Assembly (NCBI RefSeq): GCF_025147465.1 | Contig: NZ_JALXOZ010000003.1 | Span: forward strand, 62,001-126,000 | Direction of reading: 5' to 3' | Length of the DNA stretch: 64,000 nt | DNA from: Dermabacter sp. p3-SID358 | GTDB lineage: Bacteria > Actinomycetota > Actinomycetes > Actinomycetales > Dermabacteraceae | In this document: in pieces, positions 45,010-54,521 of the stretch | How positions within the stretch are numbered: position 1 is the first letter of the stretch | Layout of the letters: each line of letters starts with the position of its first letter | The notes under the pieces: model-generated | Seen by the model: the letters and a program-made list of their open reading frames with translations, nothing else | Databases searched by the model: none | What the model was told of the DNA's origin: nothing | Translations under genes and position numbers: made by a program

Positions 45010-46089
45010 GTGCAGGATACTGCCGCACCTCGACTGTCCATCCTTGACCGCCTTTTGCCGCTTTTCATACTTGTGGCAATGGCCGTGGGCATTGCCCTCA
45101 GCGTGTGGGTGCCGCAAACCTCGGAGCTTCTCAATCGCGTGAAGATCAGCGATATTTCGCTGCCGATCGCTCTTGGCCTCCTCGTCATGATGTACCCGCC
45201 GCTCGCGAAGGTGAGGTTTGAGAAGGCGCGCAAGATCGTGCGCGACAGGCGGCTTATGGTCCTCTCGCTGCTGCTCAACTGGGTGGTGGGCCCTCTCGTG
45301 ATGTTTGCCCTCGCGTGGGTGTTTCTGCCGAATGAACCGGAGCTTCGAACTGGTCTTGTGATCGTTGGCCTGGCGCGTTGCATCGCCATGGTGCTCGTGT
45401 GGAGCGATCTCTCGTGCGCGGACCGTGAAGCAACGGCTGTTCTCGTGGCGATCAATTCCGTGTTCCAGCTCCTCATGTTCTCGGTGCTCGGCTGGTTTTA
45501 CCTGCAGGTTCTCCCGGGATGGCTGGGGCTAGATACCGCCAGTGTGCACTTCTCCTTCGCGGCGATCGCGAAAAGCGTGCTCATTTTCCTCGGCATCCCG
45601 CTCGCCCTCGGCGTGCTTTCGCGCATCCTCGGTGAGCGATACAAAGGCCGGGAATGGTTCGAGAATTCCTTTCTCCCAAAGGTCTCCCCACTCGCAATGA
45701 TCGGCCTTCTGTACACGATCGTGGTGCTGTTTTGCCTCCAGGGCCGGCAGATCCTGCAGCACCCCTGGAGCGTCGCAAGTGTTGCCTTGCCACTGCTCGC
45801 CTATTTCGTGCTCATGTTCGGCATCTCGCTTATCGCCGCCCGTACATCGGGCATGAACTATGCGCAGAGTGCCTCCACGGCTTTCACTGCTGCCGGAAAC
45901 AATTTCGAGCTCGCGATCGCCGTGACAATCGGAACCTTCGGCGCGACCTCTTCGCAGGCACTCGCGGGCACGATCGGTCCGATGGTGGAGATTCCCGTGT
46001 TGGTTGCGCTCGTGTACGTGATGCGCGCTGTGGGGCCTCGCCTTTTCCCTGGGGATCCGACGCTACCGCGCGTCTCGCACGGCGCTTGA
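45010..46089 (+). CDS. acr3: Arsenite efflux permease Acr3, copy 1
   Basis: The 359-residue protein has about ten TM helices and the Acr3 landmark GLARCIAMVLVWSDLSCADREATAVLVAINS, with the conserved Cys of TM4. It exports the arsenite made by ArsC. The start is GTG 45010 behind AAAGGA. A perfect bidirectional terminator lies between it and the convergent sugar-transport operon. It is very similar in protein and DNA to copy 2 at 58218-59309. Confidence 0.95.
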   Translation: MQDTAAPRLSILDRLLPLFILVAMAVGIALSVWVPQTSELLNRVKISDISLPIALGLLVMMYPPLAKVRFEKARKIVRDRRLMVLSLLLNWVVGPLVMFALAWVFLPNEPELRTGLVIVGLARCIAMVLVWSDLSCADREATAVLVAINSVFQLLMFSVLGWFYLQVLPGWLGLDTASVHFSFAAIAKSVLIFLGIPLALGVLSRILGERYKGREWFENSFLPKVSPLAMIGLLYTIVVLFCLQGRQILQHPWSVASVALPLLAYFVLMFGISLIAARTSGMNYAQSASTAFTAAGNNFELAIAVTIGTFGATSSQALAGTIGPMVEIPVLVALVYVMRAVGPRLFPGDPTLPRVSHGA

Positions 46090-46177
46090 TCTGCGGGCTA
46101 TGAGCGGCGGCGCGAGCCGGGTAGGGCTTCCACCGGTCAACCAAGGTGTTGCGCAGTCGATGTCGTGGACGTGACGG

Positions 46178-46217
46178 TCGAAGGGCCTCACCTCAAGACT
46201 GAGGTGAGGCCCTTCGA
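46178..46217. terminator. Bidirectional terminator between acr3 and the sugar operon
   Basis: TCGAAGGGCCTCACCTCA (46178-46195) is perfectly complementary to 46200-46217 with a 4-base loop: an 18-bp stem between convergent genes. Confidence 0.92.
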
Positions 46218-46237
46218 GAAATTAGTGCCGTTAGCGT

Positions 46238-47278
46238 CTAAGCGGGGGCTGGTGCTGACGTATCGGTGTCGAGAGCCTTCTCCGCCTCTTCCTCACGCGC
46301 ATCACGTTTACGGTGACTGAGCCAGGTGCTGAAGCCGAGAACGGCAATCAGAAGTACGCCCCATACGAAGTTGGAGGCGAATGCCGAACCTGACCAGGAG
46401 CCAAGGACCATGTTGATTCCGGTTTGGAGTTCCTGCATCGCGATCGCGCCGATCGCGATCATCCACAAGCGACCAGCACCGCCGTAAGGGTCCATGCCGG
46501 CGATCACGGCGATAAGAATGGCTTGCATGAGGTAGGAGCTCGCGAACGACACGTTGGCCGCGTTGGTCGAGGCAAACATGAGAAGCCCCGCGATCGACGC
46601 GAGCACGCCCGAGGAGGCGTAGACGACGAGGATCGTGCGGTCCACGGGGATGCGCGCAAACCGCGCGACCTTGTTTGATTCACCGATCGTGTACATGTGG
46701 AAACCGAAGCGGGTTTTCAACGTTACGAGGGTGAAAGCAGCGAGGAGAAGGAGGAAGATCACGAACGACATGGGCATGAGCGCCACGGTTGTCGTGGCAA
46801 TCACTCCCGCGTTCCCGCTGCCATACACGGTCGCGCCTTTCGTGAGGCCCGTGCTGATGCCGAGGTACACGCTCATTGTGCCGAGCGTGATGGGGATGGG
46901 GTGCACGCGAAGTGTCGCGATCAAGAAACCGTTGATCGCGCCAGCGGCGGCACCCACGACGAGGGCGGCAAGTCCTGCGAGGACGGTCCCCACCATCGAT
47001 CCCATCGACGGGACGAGGGCTTCACCCACGAGGGCGGCGGTGATCGCGGCCGTGTTCGCGACGGCCACGATCGAAAGGTCGATGCCGCCGATGAGGAACG
47101 TGATCCCGATGCAGATCGCGAGAATACCAAGCGGCGCGATTTGTCCCATCATGCTTTGCATGTTGAGAACCGTCGGGAAGGTGTTCGGCGCCATGATGCT
47201 GAGCGACACGGCGAGCACGACGACGAGTGCAATGAGAGTCCACACTTGGGCGCGAGGCCCGAGACGAGCGTCGTTCAT
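46238..47278 (-). CDS. Sugar ABC transporter permease (RbsC/LsrD-like)
   Basis: The 346-residue membrane protein has 8-10 TM helices and the family loop typical of ribose-type permeases (AAGAINGFLIATLRVHPIPITLGTM). Its last 80 residues (GGAGRLWMIAIGAIAMQELQ and on) recur as a broken copy at 57389-57650. It is the last gene of the operon; its ATG overlaps the upstream permease stop by 4 bases (ATGA). It forms the channel with the other permease. Confidence 0.92.
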   Translation of the reverse strand: MNDARLGPRAQVWTLIALVVVLAVSLSIMAPNTFPTVLNMQSMMGQIAPLGILAICIGITFLIGGIDLSIVAVANTAAITAALVGEALVPSMGSMVGTVLAGLAALVVGAAAGAINGFLIATLRVHPIPITLGTMSVYLGISTGLTKGATVYGSGNAGVIATTTVALMPMSFVIFLLLLAAFTLVTLKTRFGFHMYTIGESNKVARFARIPVDRTILVVYASSGVLASIAGLLMFASTNAANVSFASSYLMQAILIAVIAGMDPYGGAGRLWMIAIGAIAMQELQTGINMVLGSWSGSAFASNFVWGVLLIAVLGFSTWLSHRKRDAREEEAEKALDTDTSAPAPA

Positions 47279-48324
47279 TCCGTCACCACCATTCCTCGCC
47301 TGCGTTCAACGCGGCGGTCGCGAATTGCCGGAACGCACACTCCGAAGAGCAAGAACGCGCCGATGAAAAGGTCTTGCCACGCCGCGGGAATGCCCACGAG
47401 CACGAGGCTCGAGCCCACGACGGTAATGAGGAGAACGCCGAGCATCGTGCCAAGAACACTGCCGCGACCTCCCGTGACTGCGGCACCACCGAGGACAACG
47501 GCGGCAAGTACCGTCATCTCCAGCCCCGTGAATGTCGAAGGGTCCGCGGCGCGGTTCATGGCGGCATAGAACAGGCCTGCCAATCCCGCGGTGGCACCCG
47601 ACACGATGAACGCGGAGGTGCGAATGAGGTTGACCTTCACGCCCATGCGCTTTGCTGCTTCTTCATCGTCGCCGATCGCATAGATGTAGCGGCCCCACCA
47701 GAGGCGGTGCAGGAGGAACGCGAGCACGATCGCGAGCACGAGAAGAATGAGCACACTCGCGTGAAGCGAAACCGTGCGCCCGGCACTTTGCGTCGTGAAG
47801 AACTGGGTTTTCGCGAACTCGGACATGTTCGCGGGGAGGGTGCGGATTCGTTCGGTTCCGACGAAGGCCAAGAGCCCGCCGCGGTACAGGGTGAGCGTGC
47901 CGATCGTGACGATCATCGACGGAAGCTTGAGCCACGCGACGAGGATGCCGTTGATGAGGCCGAGGAGGGCCCCGATGAGAACGGTGAGGGCGATCGCCAC
48001 GAGGAACGTTCCTTGATAGTCGAGCGCCTGGAGCGTGACCGTCGTGAGGTACATCGAGGAGACGGCGATCGCGGAACACGAGACGTCGATGCCGCCCGTG
48101 AGAAGCACGAGGAGTACCCCGAGCGCCATGATTCCAACGACAACTGCGGATCGGCCGATGCCGAAGAGGTGCGCGGCAGAGAGGAACGTGGGGTTTCCGA
48201 GAGCAAACACGATGCATGTCACCACGATGACGATGCCGAGGAGCAATTCACGCTTAGCGAGCAGGGTTGCGAGCCACGACCTGTCTGGCGACTGCGTTAC
48301 CTGAGTTTCAGCCACAGAACTCAT
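47275..48324 (-). CDS. Sugar ABC transporter permease (RbsC/LsrC-like)
   Basis: The 349-residue polytopic protein belongs to the same family as its neighbour (GALLGLINGILVAWLKLPSMIVTIGTLTLYRGG). ATG 48324 with AAAGGAG is preferred over an upstream in-frame start 108 bases earlier, and it overlaps the ATPase stop (ATGA). Two distinct permeases in one operon suggest a heterodimeric channel, as in AI-2 (LsrC/LsrD) and some pentose systems. Confidence 0.92.
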   Translation of the reverse strand: MSSVAETQVTQSPDRSWLATLLAKRELLLGIVIVVTCIVFALGNPTFLSAAHLFGIGRSAVVVGIMALGVLLVLLTGGIDVSCSAIAVSSMYLTTVTLQALDYQGTFLVAIALTVLIGALLGLINGILVAWLKLPSMIVTIGTLTLYRGGLLAFVGTERIRTLPANMSEFAKTQFFTTQSAGRTVSLHASVLILLVLAIVLAFLLHRLWWGRYIYAIGDDEEAAKRMGVKVNLIRTSAFIVSGATAGLAGLFYAAMNRAADPSTFTGLEMTVLAAVVLGGAAVTGGRGSVLGTMLGVLLITVVGSSLVLVGIPAAWQDLFIGAFLLFGVCVPAIRDRRVERRRGMVVTE

Positions 48325-49841
48325 ACCTGACTCCTTTGACCATTGATATCGATGATGATTTCCTCGGTGAGCTCGGTAGCCTCCGCCTGCTTCACGATCT
48401 TGCCCTGCACCACGAAGGCAATTTCGTCGCACAGACTCATGAGCTCCGCAGGTTCATCGGACACGAGAAGAACGGCGGTTCCCTCATCAGCAACCGACCG
48501 GATCAGATCGTGAATGTCGGCGCGAGACCCCACATCGACACCTACGGTCGGATTATTGATGATGACGACTTTGGGCCGTGGCGCGAGAGTGCGGGCAAGC
48601 AGCACTCGCTGTTGGTTACCGCCGGAGAGTGACGAGGCTGGTGCGCTCACGCTCGGTGCTTTAATGCGCAAACGCGAACGCCACTCTTTCGCACTTGCCA
48701 TGATCGAGCGCGCAGAGATGAGACCGCCTTTTCCACGCACGTTGTGCAGGTTATTGACAGTCATGTTGTCGGCGATCGACCAGTCGAGGAAGAGACCTTC
48801 AGTGAGCCTGTCGTCAGGCACGTATTGGATCTCCTTCTTCGAGCGAAGATCCTTCGTCGGCTTGCCGTTGAGCTCAATAGTGCCTTTATCGCAGCTGATG
48901 AGGCCGGCGAGGGCGAGGCCAATCTCGATCTTTCCGCAGCCGACGAGTCCTGAAAGCCCGAGGATCCTGCCGGGATGAAGCTCGAGATTAACGTCGTGGA
49001 ACTCGTGGCCAAGGCTTATGCCTCGAGCTGCCACAATCGGTTTTTCGGCGCGCTCCCATGCGCTCTCGCGGCGCTCATTGAGAACGTCGGTGCCCGTCAT
49101 GAGCTTCGAAATTCGCTCCAGATCGTAATCAGCCGCGGGGCCTGTCGCGATGAGGTTGCCGTCGCGGATCACCGTAACGTCATCGGCAATCTCGACTACC
49201 TCGCGCAGTTTGTGCGAAATGAAGATGAAGCTCATGCCTTGCGCCGCGAGGTGACGCACAGTTTCGAGGAAGGAGTCGATCTCATCTTGGGTCAGAGCCG
49301 CGGTGGGCTCGTCCATGAGGATGATGCGGCCGTCCGCAGAAACGGCGCGGGCAATTGCCACGAGCTGACGTTCAGCCGTGGAAAGGTCACCGAGGCGCGT
49401 GTTCGGTGAAATGGTCATCCCGAGGGTGGCCAGTGCTTTTTTCGCGCGGGCGCGGGCTTCGCGGGAGGGAACAATTCCGACAGGGGCTTTCGATCCGTCG
49501 AAACTGATGTTCTCAGCGACGGTCATGTTCGGGAAAAGGGCGAAATCCTGGTAGATCACGCGAACGCCGTGAGCCAAAGCATCGCGCGGGGTGATGGACT
49601 CGATGACGTTGCCTTCGAGTTCGATCGTTCCTGAATCCGGGGAGTAGGCCCCCGCAATGATTTTGGTCAGGGTGGACTTTCCGGATCCGTTTTCACCGAC
49701 GAGCGCGTGCACGGTTCCCTGGCGCAGGGTGAGTGAAACGTCGTTGAGGGCCTTGACGGTTCCGAACGTTTTTGAGATGCCGCTGACGCGAACGGCAGCC
49801 TCACCGTTCGCGTCAGTAGCGTGTACGGGTTTAGTAGTCAT
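48321..49841 (-). CDS. Sugar ABC transporter ATPase (RbsA/LsrA-like, two domains)
   Basis: The 506-residue protein has two nucleotide-binding domains. Domain 1: GENGSGKSTLTKI, signature LSTAERQLVAIARA and Walker B IILMDEPTAAL. Domain 2 has the degenerate Walker A GLVGCGKIEI typical of RbsA-type proteins, with signature LSGGNQQRVLLARTLA. It powers uptake by the two permeases. It overlaps its upstream and downstream neighbours slightly. Confidence 0.95.
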   Translation of the reverse strand: MTTKPVHATDANGEAAVRVSGISKTFGTVKALNDVSLTLRQGTVHALVGENGSGKSTLTKIIAGAYSPDSGTIELEGNVIESITPRDALAHGVRVIYQDFALFPNMTVAENISFDGSKAPVGIVPSREARARAKKALATLGMTISPNTRLGDLSTAERQLVAIARAVSADGRIILMDEPTAALTQDEIDSFLETVRHLAAQGMSFIFISHKLREVVEIADDVTVIRDGNLIATGPAADYDLERISKLMTGTDVLNERRESAWERAEKPIVAARGISLGHEFHDVNLELHPGRILGLSGLVGCGKIEIGLALAGLISCDKGTIELNGKPTKDLRSKKEIQYVPDDRLTEGLFLDWSIADNMTVNNLHNVRGKGGLISARSIMASAKEWRSRLRIKAPSVSAPASSLSGGNQQRVLLARTLAPRPKVVIINNPTVGVDVGSRADIHDLIRSVADEGTAVLLVSDEPAELMSLCDEIAFVVQGKIVKQAEATELTEEIIIDINGQRSQV

Positions 49842-50871
49842 AGTCGCCGGCGTTGTCCTTGGTCACGTTGATCCAGGCATTGTCGCCGTACACGACCTTG
49901 TCTTCGATGGTGATCTTGCCGTAACCGTCGATGCCGAGGTCAGTGCCTTCTTCAACTTTCTTGTCGTCGAGGAGAAGCTTGGCGATGGCGTTTTGAGCCC
50001 ACGCAGCGTGGCCCGGATCCCAGAACTGGATCACGTCGATCGCGCCACTTTCAAGAAGGTCTTTGGTGTCCTTCGGGGTGGATGTACCAACCACGGCGAT
50101 TTTGTCCTGAAGTCCTGCCTCATCTACTGCCTGGCCCACGCCAACGACGTCAGTCGAGGCGGAACCCTGCACACCTGCGAGGTTCGGGTGAGCCGAAAGG
50201 AGCTCTTGCATGGCCTCGTAGGCCTTTTGGGAATCGTCGCTTGTTTCGACGAAATCGCCAACCTGCTTCATCTCCGGGAAGTTCTTCTCCTGGTAGTCCT
50301 TGGCGGCGTTGACCCACTCCATGTGCGTGCTTGAGGAAAGCGAGCCCACCATGATCGCGTATTCGCCCTTGTTGCCCATCTTTTCCGCGAGGAGCTTCAT
50401 GAGGTTGATGCCGTAATCAGCGTTCCTGAACGCTTCAACGTCGTAGTCAGCGTTCTTGATGGACGGAGCTTCGTGTGTCACGACCTTGATGCCGGCATCC
50501 ATGGCCTTCTTGAGCGTTTGCTCGACAGCATCGGGCTGGAAGGGGGTCACGCAAATCGCAGCGACCTTCGAGGCGATGAGGTCTTCGAGGACCTTGACCT
50601 GCGCCGCAGCGTCTGCCTCGGAAGAACCCTGGTAGTAAGCGTTCTCACCTGTTTTCGACGCGTACTCCTTGACGCCTTCTTCCATGCGGTTGAACCAGGC
50701 AATGCCGGTCAGTTTTGGAACGGTAACCATAGCGCCTGCGGCATTGCCACCGCCCTCACCACCGCTCGTTCCACCCTGGGTGGTTCCACACGCGGCGAGG
50801 GAAGGGATTGCGAGAATGCCGAGCGATGCGAAAAGCATGGCGCGGCGACTTGGGGTGAATTCGGCGTTCAT
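49831..50871 (-). CDS. Sugar-binding lipoprotein of the ABC transporter
   Basis: The 346-residue periplasmic-binding-type protein (type I, ribose/LsrB-like) has a signal peptide with RR (SRRAMLFASLGILAIPSLAAC) and a lipobox ending at Cys28, then a Gly/Ser linker. Core elements include QGSSEADAAAQVKVLEDLIASKVAAICV and VQGSASTDVVGVGQAVDEAG. The overall pattern resembles rhamnose/AI-2/pentose binders, so the ligand is probably a small ketose, pentose or related compound. It overlaps the ATPase gene by 11 bases. Confidence 0.92.
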   Translation of the reverse strand: MNAEFTPSRRAMLFASLGILAIPSLAACGTTQGGTSGGEGGGNAAGAMVTVPKLTGIAWFNRMEEGVKEYASKTGENAYYQGSSEADAAAQVKVLEDLIASKVAAICVTPFQPDAVEQTLKKAMDAGIKVVTHEAPSIKNADYDVEAFRNADYGINLMKLLAEKMGNKGEYAIMVGSLSSSTHMEWVNAAKDYQEKNFPEMKQVGDFVETSDDSQKAYEAMQELLSAHPNLAGVQGSASTDVVGVGQAVDEAGLQDKIAVVGTSTPKDTKDLLESGAIDVIQFWDPGHAAWAQNAIAKLLLDDKKVEEGTDLGIDGYGKITIEDKVVYGDNAWINVTKDNAGDYDY

Positions 50872-50912
50872 TGTTTTCTCCTTTGAAAATGGTGAGGGTC
50901 GGAAAGGGGGGG

Positions 50913-52634
50913 TTAGTTGGCGTGGACTGTTGCGGCAAGAGCTTCGAGGAAACGCAATGCCGCAACCTGGCCTGGATCTTTATGGCCGATGGAGCGTTCG
51001 CCTACCCAGGCGGCGCGGCCGCGTCGCGAGGGCAGGGAGGCAGACTTTTCGACGGCATCGCGGGCGACGTGAACGGCCCGGTCAATGCGTTCTTGGAGTG
51101 TTTGCTCCGCGGATTCTTCGAAGCTGTGTAGTACTGCATCGAGAACGTCGAGGACCGTCTTGTCACCGATTTCGGCACCACCGCGCTCGGCGATGCGCGA
51201 GATAAGGGCAGAGAGGGCAACAACGGGCGCATCGCCCTCTTCATCGTCCTTGGCGACTGCCGTGGCAGCGGCGAGCGTGCCTCCGCCGAGAAGCGCCGCG
51301 AAGGTCGAGGGGTTCGCGGAGGCGAAGGCGCTGCCTGCGGTGCGGAGGACTTCGTGTATTGCTGCATTTTCGGGAAGTGCGGCGAGGGCTTCGTGAACAG
51401 CGCGTGCGCCGGATGAAACGGTGATGCCGAGATCGCCGTCGCCGAGGGCAGCATCGAGCGCGCGAAGCTCGTCGGCGTGGGAGGGGAGCACATCGGTCAC
51501 GGCGAGCAAGAGCTCGCGTGCGGGGCCGGGGTTCTCAACCGTCGCGATGTCGCGTGCGGTGCTCGCGCGAGTGGCGGGAACGTCTTTCGCCTTCTCGCCA
51601 GGAGCTTCCGTGTTCGCCTCGCCCGCTGAGCCGGCGGCTTGTTCAAAGAAGGGCGAGTCGGCGGGGGCCGAAAGCAGTTCGGCGAGCTCGTCGTCGAGGT
51701 GGCACAGCGAAACGGAAGCGCCGGCCATCTCGAGGCTCGTGGCGTATTCGCCGATGTACACGTGGCTGATCTGTGCGCCGCGTTCGGTGATCGTCGCGTG
51801 GAGGCGGCGGTAGATCACGTAGAGCTCTTCGAGTGGGGTCGCGCCGAGGCCGTTGACGAGCACGGCAACCTTGTCGCCTTCGCCCACGGGCAGCTCGCGA
51901 AGGAGCTCGGCGGTGAAGCGGTCGGTGATCTCGTCGGCGGTTTCGAGGGGTCCGCGGTGCTGGCCGGGTTCGCCGTGAATACCAATACCGATTTCCATTT
52001 CACCGTCGTCGAGGGTGAAGGTGGGTTCACCGGCGGCGGGAAGGATCGTGGGGGAGAGTCCGACGCCCATCGTGCGCGTACGGTCGCATGTCCTTTGGGC
52101 GATCTCGGCAACCGTATCGAGATCGTCGCCACGTTCAGCGGCGGCACCCGCGGTTTTGTAGGTGAAGAAGAGGCCCGCGACGCCGCGGCGGGTTTCGGCA
52201 CGCTCGGGCGGTGCGGAGAGGAGATCGTCGGTCCCGAGCACGGTGCGCGTGCGGATCCCGTCACCTTCACACATATCGGCGGCGAGATCGAACGTGTACA
52301 CGTCACCTCCGTAGTTGCCGTAGAGGTAGAGCACTCCCGCGCCGTCATCGCTCGCAACGGTTGCGGCATGGATCTGCTCAGGTGATGGCGAGGAGAACAC
52401 GTTTCCGACGGCGACGCCCGAAGCGAGGCCGTGGCCAACATAGCCGAGGAAGAGGGGGAGGTGGCCTGAGCCGCCGCCCGTCACGATGCCCACTTTGCCG
52501 CGCGTGCCCGCATCGGTGCGCACGATCGCGCGGCGATCAGCGTCGGCGGCACGAAGTTTGTCGCCGTGCGCGAGCAGGATGCCGTCGATGACTTCATCGA
52601 CGAAGTTCTCGGGAGAGTTAATGATCTTCCGCAT
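50913..52634 (-). CDS. DhaK-DhaL fusion kinase (dihydroxyacetone/erythrulose-type, ATP-dependent)
   Basis: The 573-residue protein fuses DhaK (about 1-330: IVTGGGSGHLPLFLGYVG, and the substrate-binding His220 in GIGIHGEPG) to DhaL (about 370-573: DAALGDGDLGITV, the DxDxG ATP-Mg site). Fused enzymes use ATP rather than the PTS. Related enzymes phosphorylate dihydroxyacetone, erythrulose or other short ketoses. An Ala/Glu-rich linker joins the halves. ATG 52634 has AAAGGAG and is preferred over an upstream in-frame start. It lies in the operon between the FGGY kinase and the binding protein. Confidence 0.9.
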   Translation of the reverse strand: MRKIINSPENFVDEVIDGILLAHGDKLRAADADRRAIVRTDAGTRGKVGIVTGGGSGHLPLFLGYVGHGLASGVAVGNVFSSPSPEQIHAATVASDDGAGVLYLYGNYGGDVYTFDLAADMCEGDGIRTRTVLGTDDLLSAPPERAETRRGVAGLFFTYKTAGAAAERGDDLDTVAEIAQRTCDRTRTMGVGLSPTILPAAGEPTFTLDDGEMEIGIGIHGEPGQHRGPLETADEITDRFTAELLRELPVGEGDKVAVLVNGLGATPLEELYVIYRRLHATITERGAQISHVYIGEYATSLEMAGASVSLCHLDDELAELLSAPADSPFFEQAAGSAGEANTEAPGEKAKDVPATRASTARDIATVENPGPARELLLAVTDVLPSHADELRALDAALGDGDLGITVSSGARAVHEALAALPENAAIHEVLRTAGSAFASANPSTFAALLGGGTLAAATAVAKDDEEGDAPVVALSALISRIAERGGAEIGDKTVLDVLDAVLHSFEESAEQTLQERIDRAVHVARDAVEKSASLPSRRGRAAWVGERSIGHKDPGQVAALRFLEALAATVHAN

Positions 52635-52665
52635 GGGGGGCTCCTTTGCCGGTGGTTGTGCGCTT

Positions 52666-54327
52666 TTAGTGAGTGGAGTGCGCTTGGATTTCTCGAAGGG
52701 TGTGCATGAGTGAGCGTTGCTCGATCCCGAACGTGTCGTGGATCGCCAGGTAGTGCGTGTAGATCTCGTTGTAAGCCTCGTGTGCCGTGGGATTGGGCTG
52801 ATACACGGTCGCAATTGCTGATTGGGCGTGGGCAGCGCTTTCCCACGTGAGCTCCCCGGCCGCGATCGCGCCGTGGAGGGCGGCCCCGAGGGCGGAGGTG
52901 TTCGCGGAAGAGGAGACTTCGACGGGCATGCCGATGACGTCGGCAAGGATTTGCATGAGAAGGGGACTCTTCGCGGGGATCCCGCCGCACACGATGAACC
53001 GGTCGATCGGAACACCGGCCTCGTCGAACGCTTCGAGGATGATCCGCTGCCCGAACGCGGCACCTTCGAGGAGGGCGCGGTAAATGTGGTAGTCGCGCGT
53101 ATCGAGAGTGAGGCCGACGATGGCCCCAGAAAGGTTCGAATCGATGAGTGTTGAGCGGTTGCCGTTCATCCAGTCGAGAACGATGAGCCCCGAGCCTCCG
53201 GGCTGGAGGGCTTGGGCTTTCGATTCGAGCACGTCGAACGTGGAGGTTGCCGAGATGGACGCGAGGTCGGCGATATCGGCGGAGGTCATGTTGTGCGCGA
53301 ACCACCCGAACGTGTCACCGAAGCCGGCTTGACCCGCTTCGTAGGCCCAGTGGTCGGGGAGAATGCCGTTCTTGACGACCCCTTGAATGCCGCGCGGGGT
53401 GCGGTGTTCTTTCGAGACGACGAGGTTGCACACGCTCGTGCCCATGACGGCGACCATCGTTCCTGGCTTCGCGGCGCCGGCCCCGAGGAAGGCGGCGTGC
53501 GCGTCGATGTTGCCCGCGGCGACAGTGACGTGCGTGCCAAGCCCGAGCCGCGCGGCCCAGTCCTCAGTGAGGGTTCCTGCGCTTTCGCCGGGGTTGAGGA
53601 ACTCGTGCCCGAGCTTGTCGAGAACCCCCGCGAACCCTTCTTCGAGCGAGTTCAGGAAGTCTTCTGAGGGGTAGCCGCCGTCTTCTTCGCGATAATTCCC
53701 CTTGAAGCCCGCAACGGAAGCGCCGCGCACTTCGTGACCGACGAGCGTCGAGACGATCCAATCCTCTTGCTCGATGATGCGCGAGGCGGCGTCGTATACC
53801 TCGCGATCCTCGCGGAGGGTTTGAAGGGACTTCGGGAGAACCCATTCGGAAGAGAGGCCCCCGCCGTATTGCGGCAAGAAGAGGCCGCCTTGTGCTTCGG
53901 CCGCGCGATTGATCTCTTCGGCGTGGGGTTGTGCGGCGTGGTGCTTCCAGAGCCGCGCGTAGGCGAGTGGGCGGTCCTGCCAGCGCGAGGAACGCGAAAG
54001 GGGCACGAGCTCCTCATCGGTGAGCACGATCGTGCACGCGGTGGTGTCAACGCCGAGGCCCACGATTTTGTCGGGATCGACGCCGCTTCGGTCAACAACG
54101 GCGCGCACGACCTTTTCGAGGGCGACGAGGTAATCGTCGGGATTTTGGAGCGCGGTTGCGGGCCCGAGCTTCTCGCCTGTCGCGGCGAGCGTTTCCGTCA
54201 TCACACCGTGTTCGTAGAGGTGGGTCGCGGTTTCGATCTCTGCGCGATCGCTCAGGCGCACGAGAACTGAGCGCGCGGATTCCGTTCCGAAATCGACGCC
54301 AATCGCGTATGCGCTGCTCTGTGCCAT
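52666..54327 (-). CDS. Ribulokinase-like FGGY carbohydrate kinase
   Basis: The 553-residue kinase shows the FGGY N-terminal phosphate motif IGVDFGTESARSVLV, VGLGVDTTACTIV, AGNIDAHAAFLGAGAAKPGTMVAVMGTS and the C-terminal adenosine motif CGGIPAKSPLLMQILADV. The length and motifs best match the AraB ribulokinase branch. There is no arabinose isomerase or epimerase nearby, which suggests that the imported compound is already a ketose or that those enzymes are elsewhere. ATG 54327 follows GAGGAG. It is the first gene of the operon and divergent from the regulator. Confidence 0.92.
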   Translation of the reverse strand: MAQSSAYAIGVDFGTESARSVLVRLSDRAEIETATHLYEHGVMTETLAATGEKLGPATALQNPDDYLVALEKVVRAVVDRSGVDPDKIVGLGVDTTACTIVLTDEELVPLSRSSRWQDRPLAYARLWKHHAAQPHAEEINRAAEAQGGLFLPQYGGGLSSEWVLPKSLQTLREDREVYDAASRIIEQEDWIVSTLVGHEVRGASVAGFKGNYREEDGGYPSEDFLNSLEEGFAGVLDKLGHEFLNPGESAGTLTEDWAARLGLGTHVTVAAGNIDAHAAFLGAGAAKPGTMVAVMGTSVCNLVVSKEHRTPRGIQGVVKNGILPDHWAYEAGQAGFGDTFGWFAHNMTSADIADLASISATSTFDVLESKAQALQPGGSGLIVLDWMNGNRSTLIDSNLSGAIVGLTLDTRDYHIYRALLEGAAFGQRIILEAFDEAGVPIDRFIVCGGIPAKSPLLMQILADVIGMPVEVSSSANTSALGAALHGAIAAGELTWESAAHAQSAIATVYQPNPTAHEAYNEIYTHYLAIHDTFGIEQRSLMHTLREIQAHSTH

Positions 54328-54396
54328 GTCACTCCTCTTCGAGTGGGTGTGTGCGAGGGCTTCGGGCGGGTGGTCCGCTGCCCCAGCGTGCCGTAT

Positions 54397-54430
54397 GCTC
54401 AAATGAGCGCTTCATGTCGCTCACATGAGC
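54397..54430. promoter_or_regulatory. Paired palindromic operators between kinase operon and regulator
   Basis: GCTCAAATGAGC (54397-54408) and GCTCACATGAGC (54419-54430) share the half-site GCTCA and lie 22 bp centre to centre, two helical turns, in the 194-bp divergent gap. They fit a tetrameric SorC-type regulator controlling both directions. Confidence 0.8.
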
Positions 54431-54521
54431 ACCTTAACTCTAAGTGTGATCCATGTCAATCACGTAAAGTGCGTGGAGCAGGCGTAGCACCTGGAAAGAG
54501 AGCAACGTTCGAGAGGAATCC

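Noticed and set aside
46238..54327. True AI-2 (Lsr) system
   Set aside because: LsrF and LsrG are missing, a DhaK-DhaL fusion is present and the FGGY kinase looks like ribulokinase; AI-2 transport cannot be excluded but is not supported.
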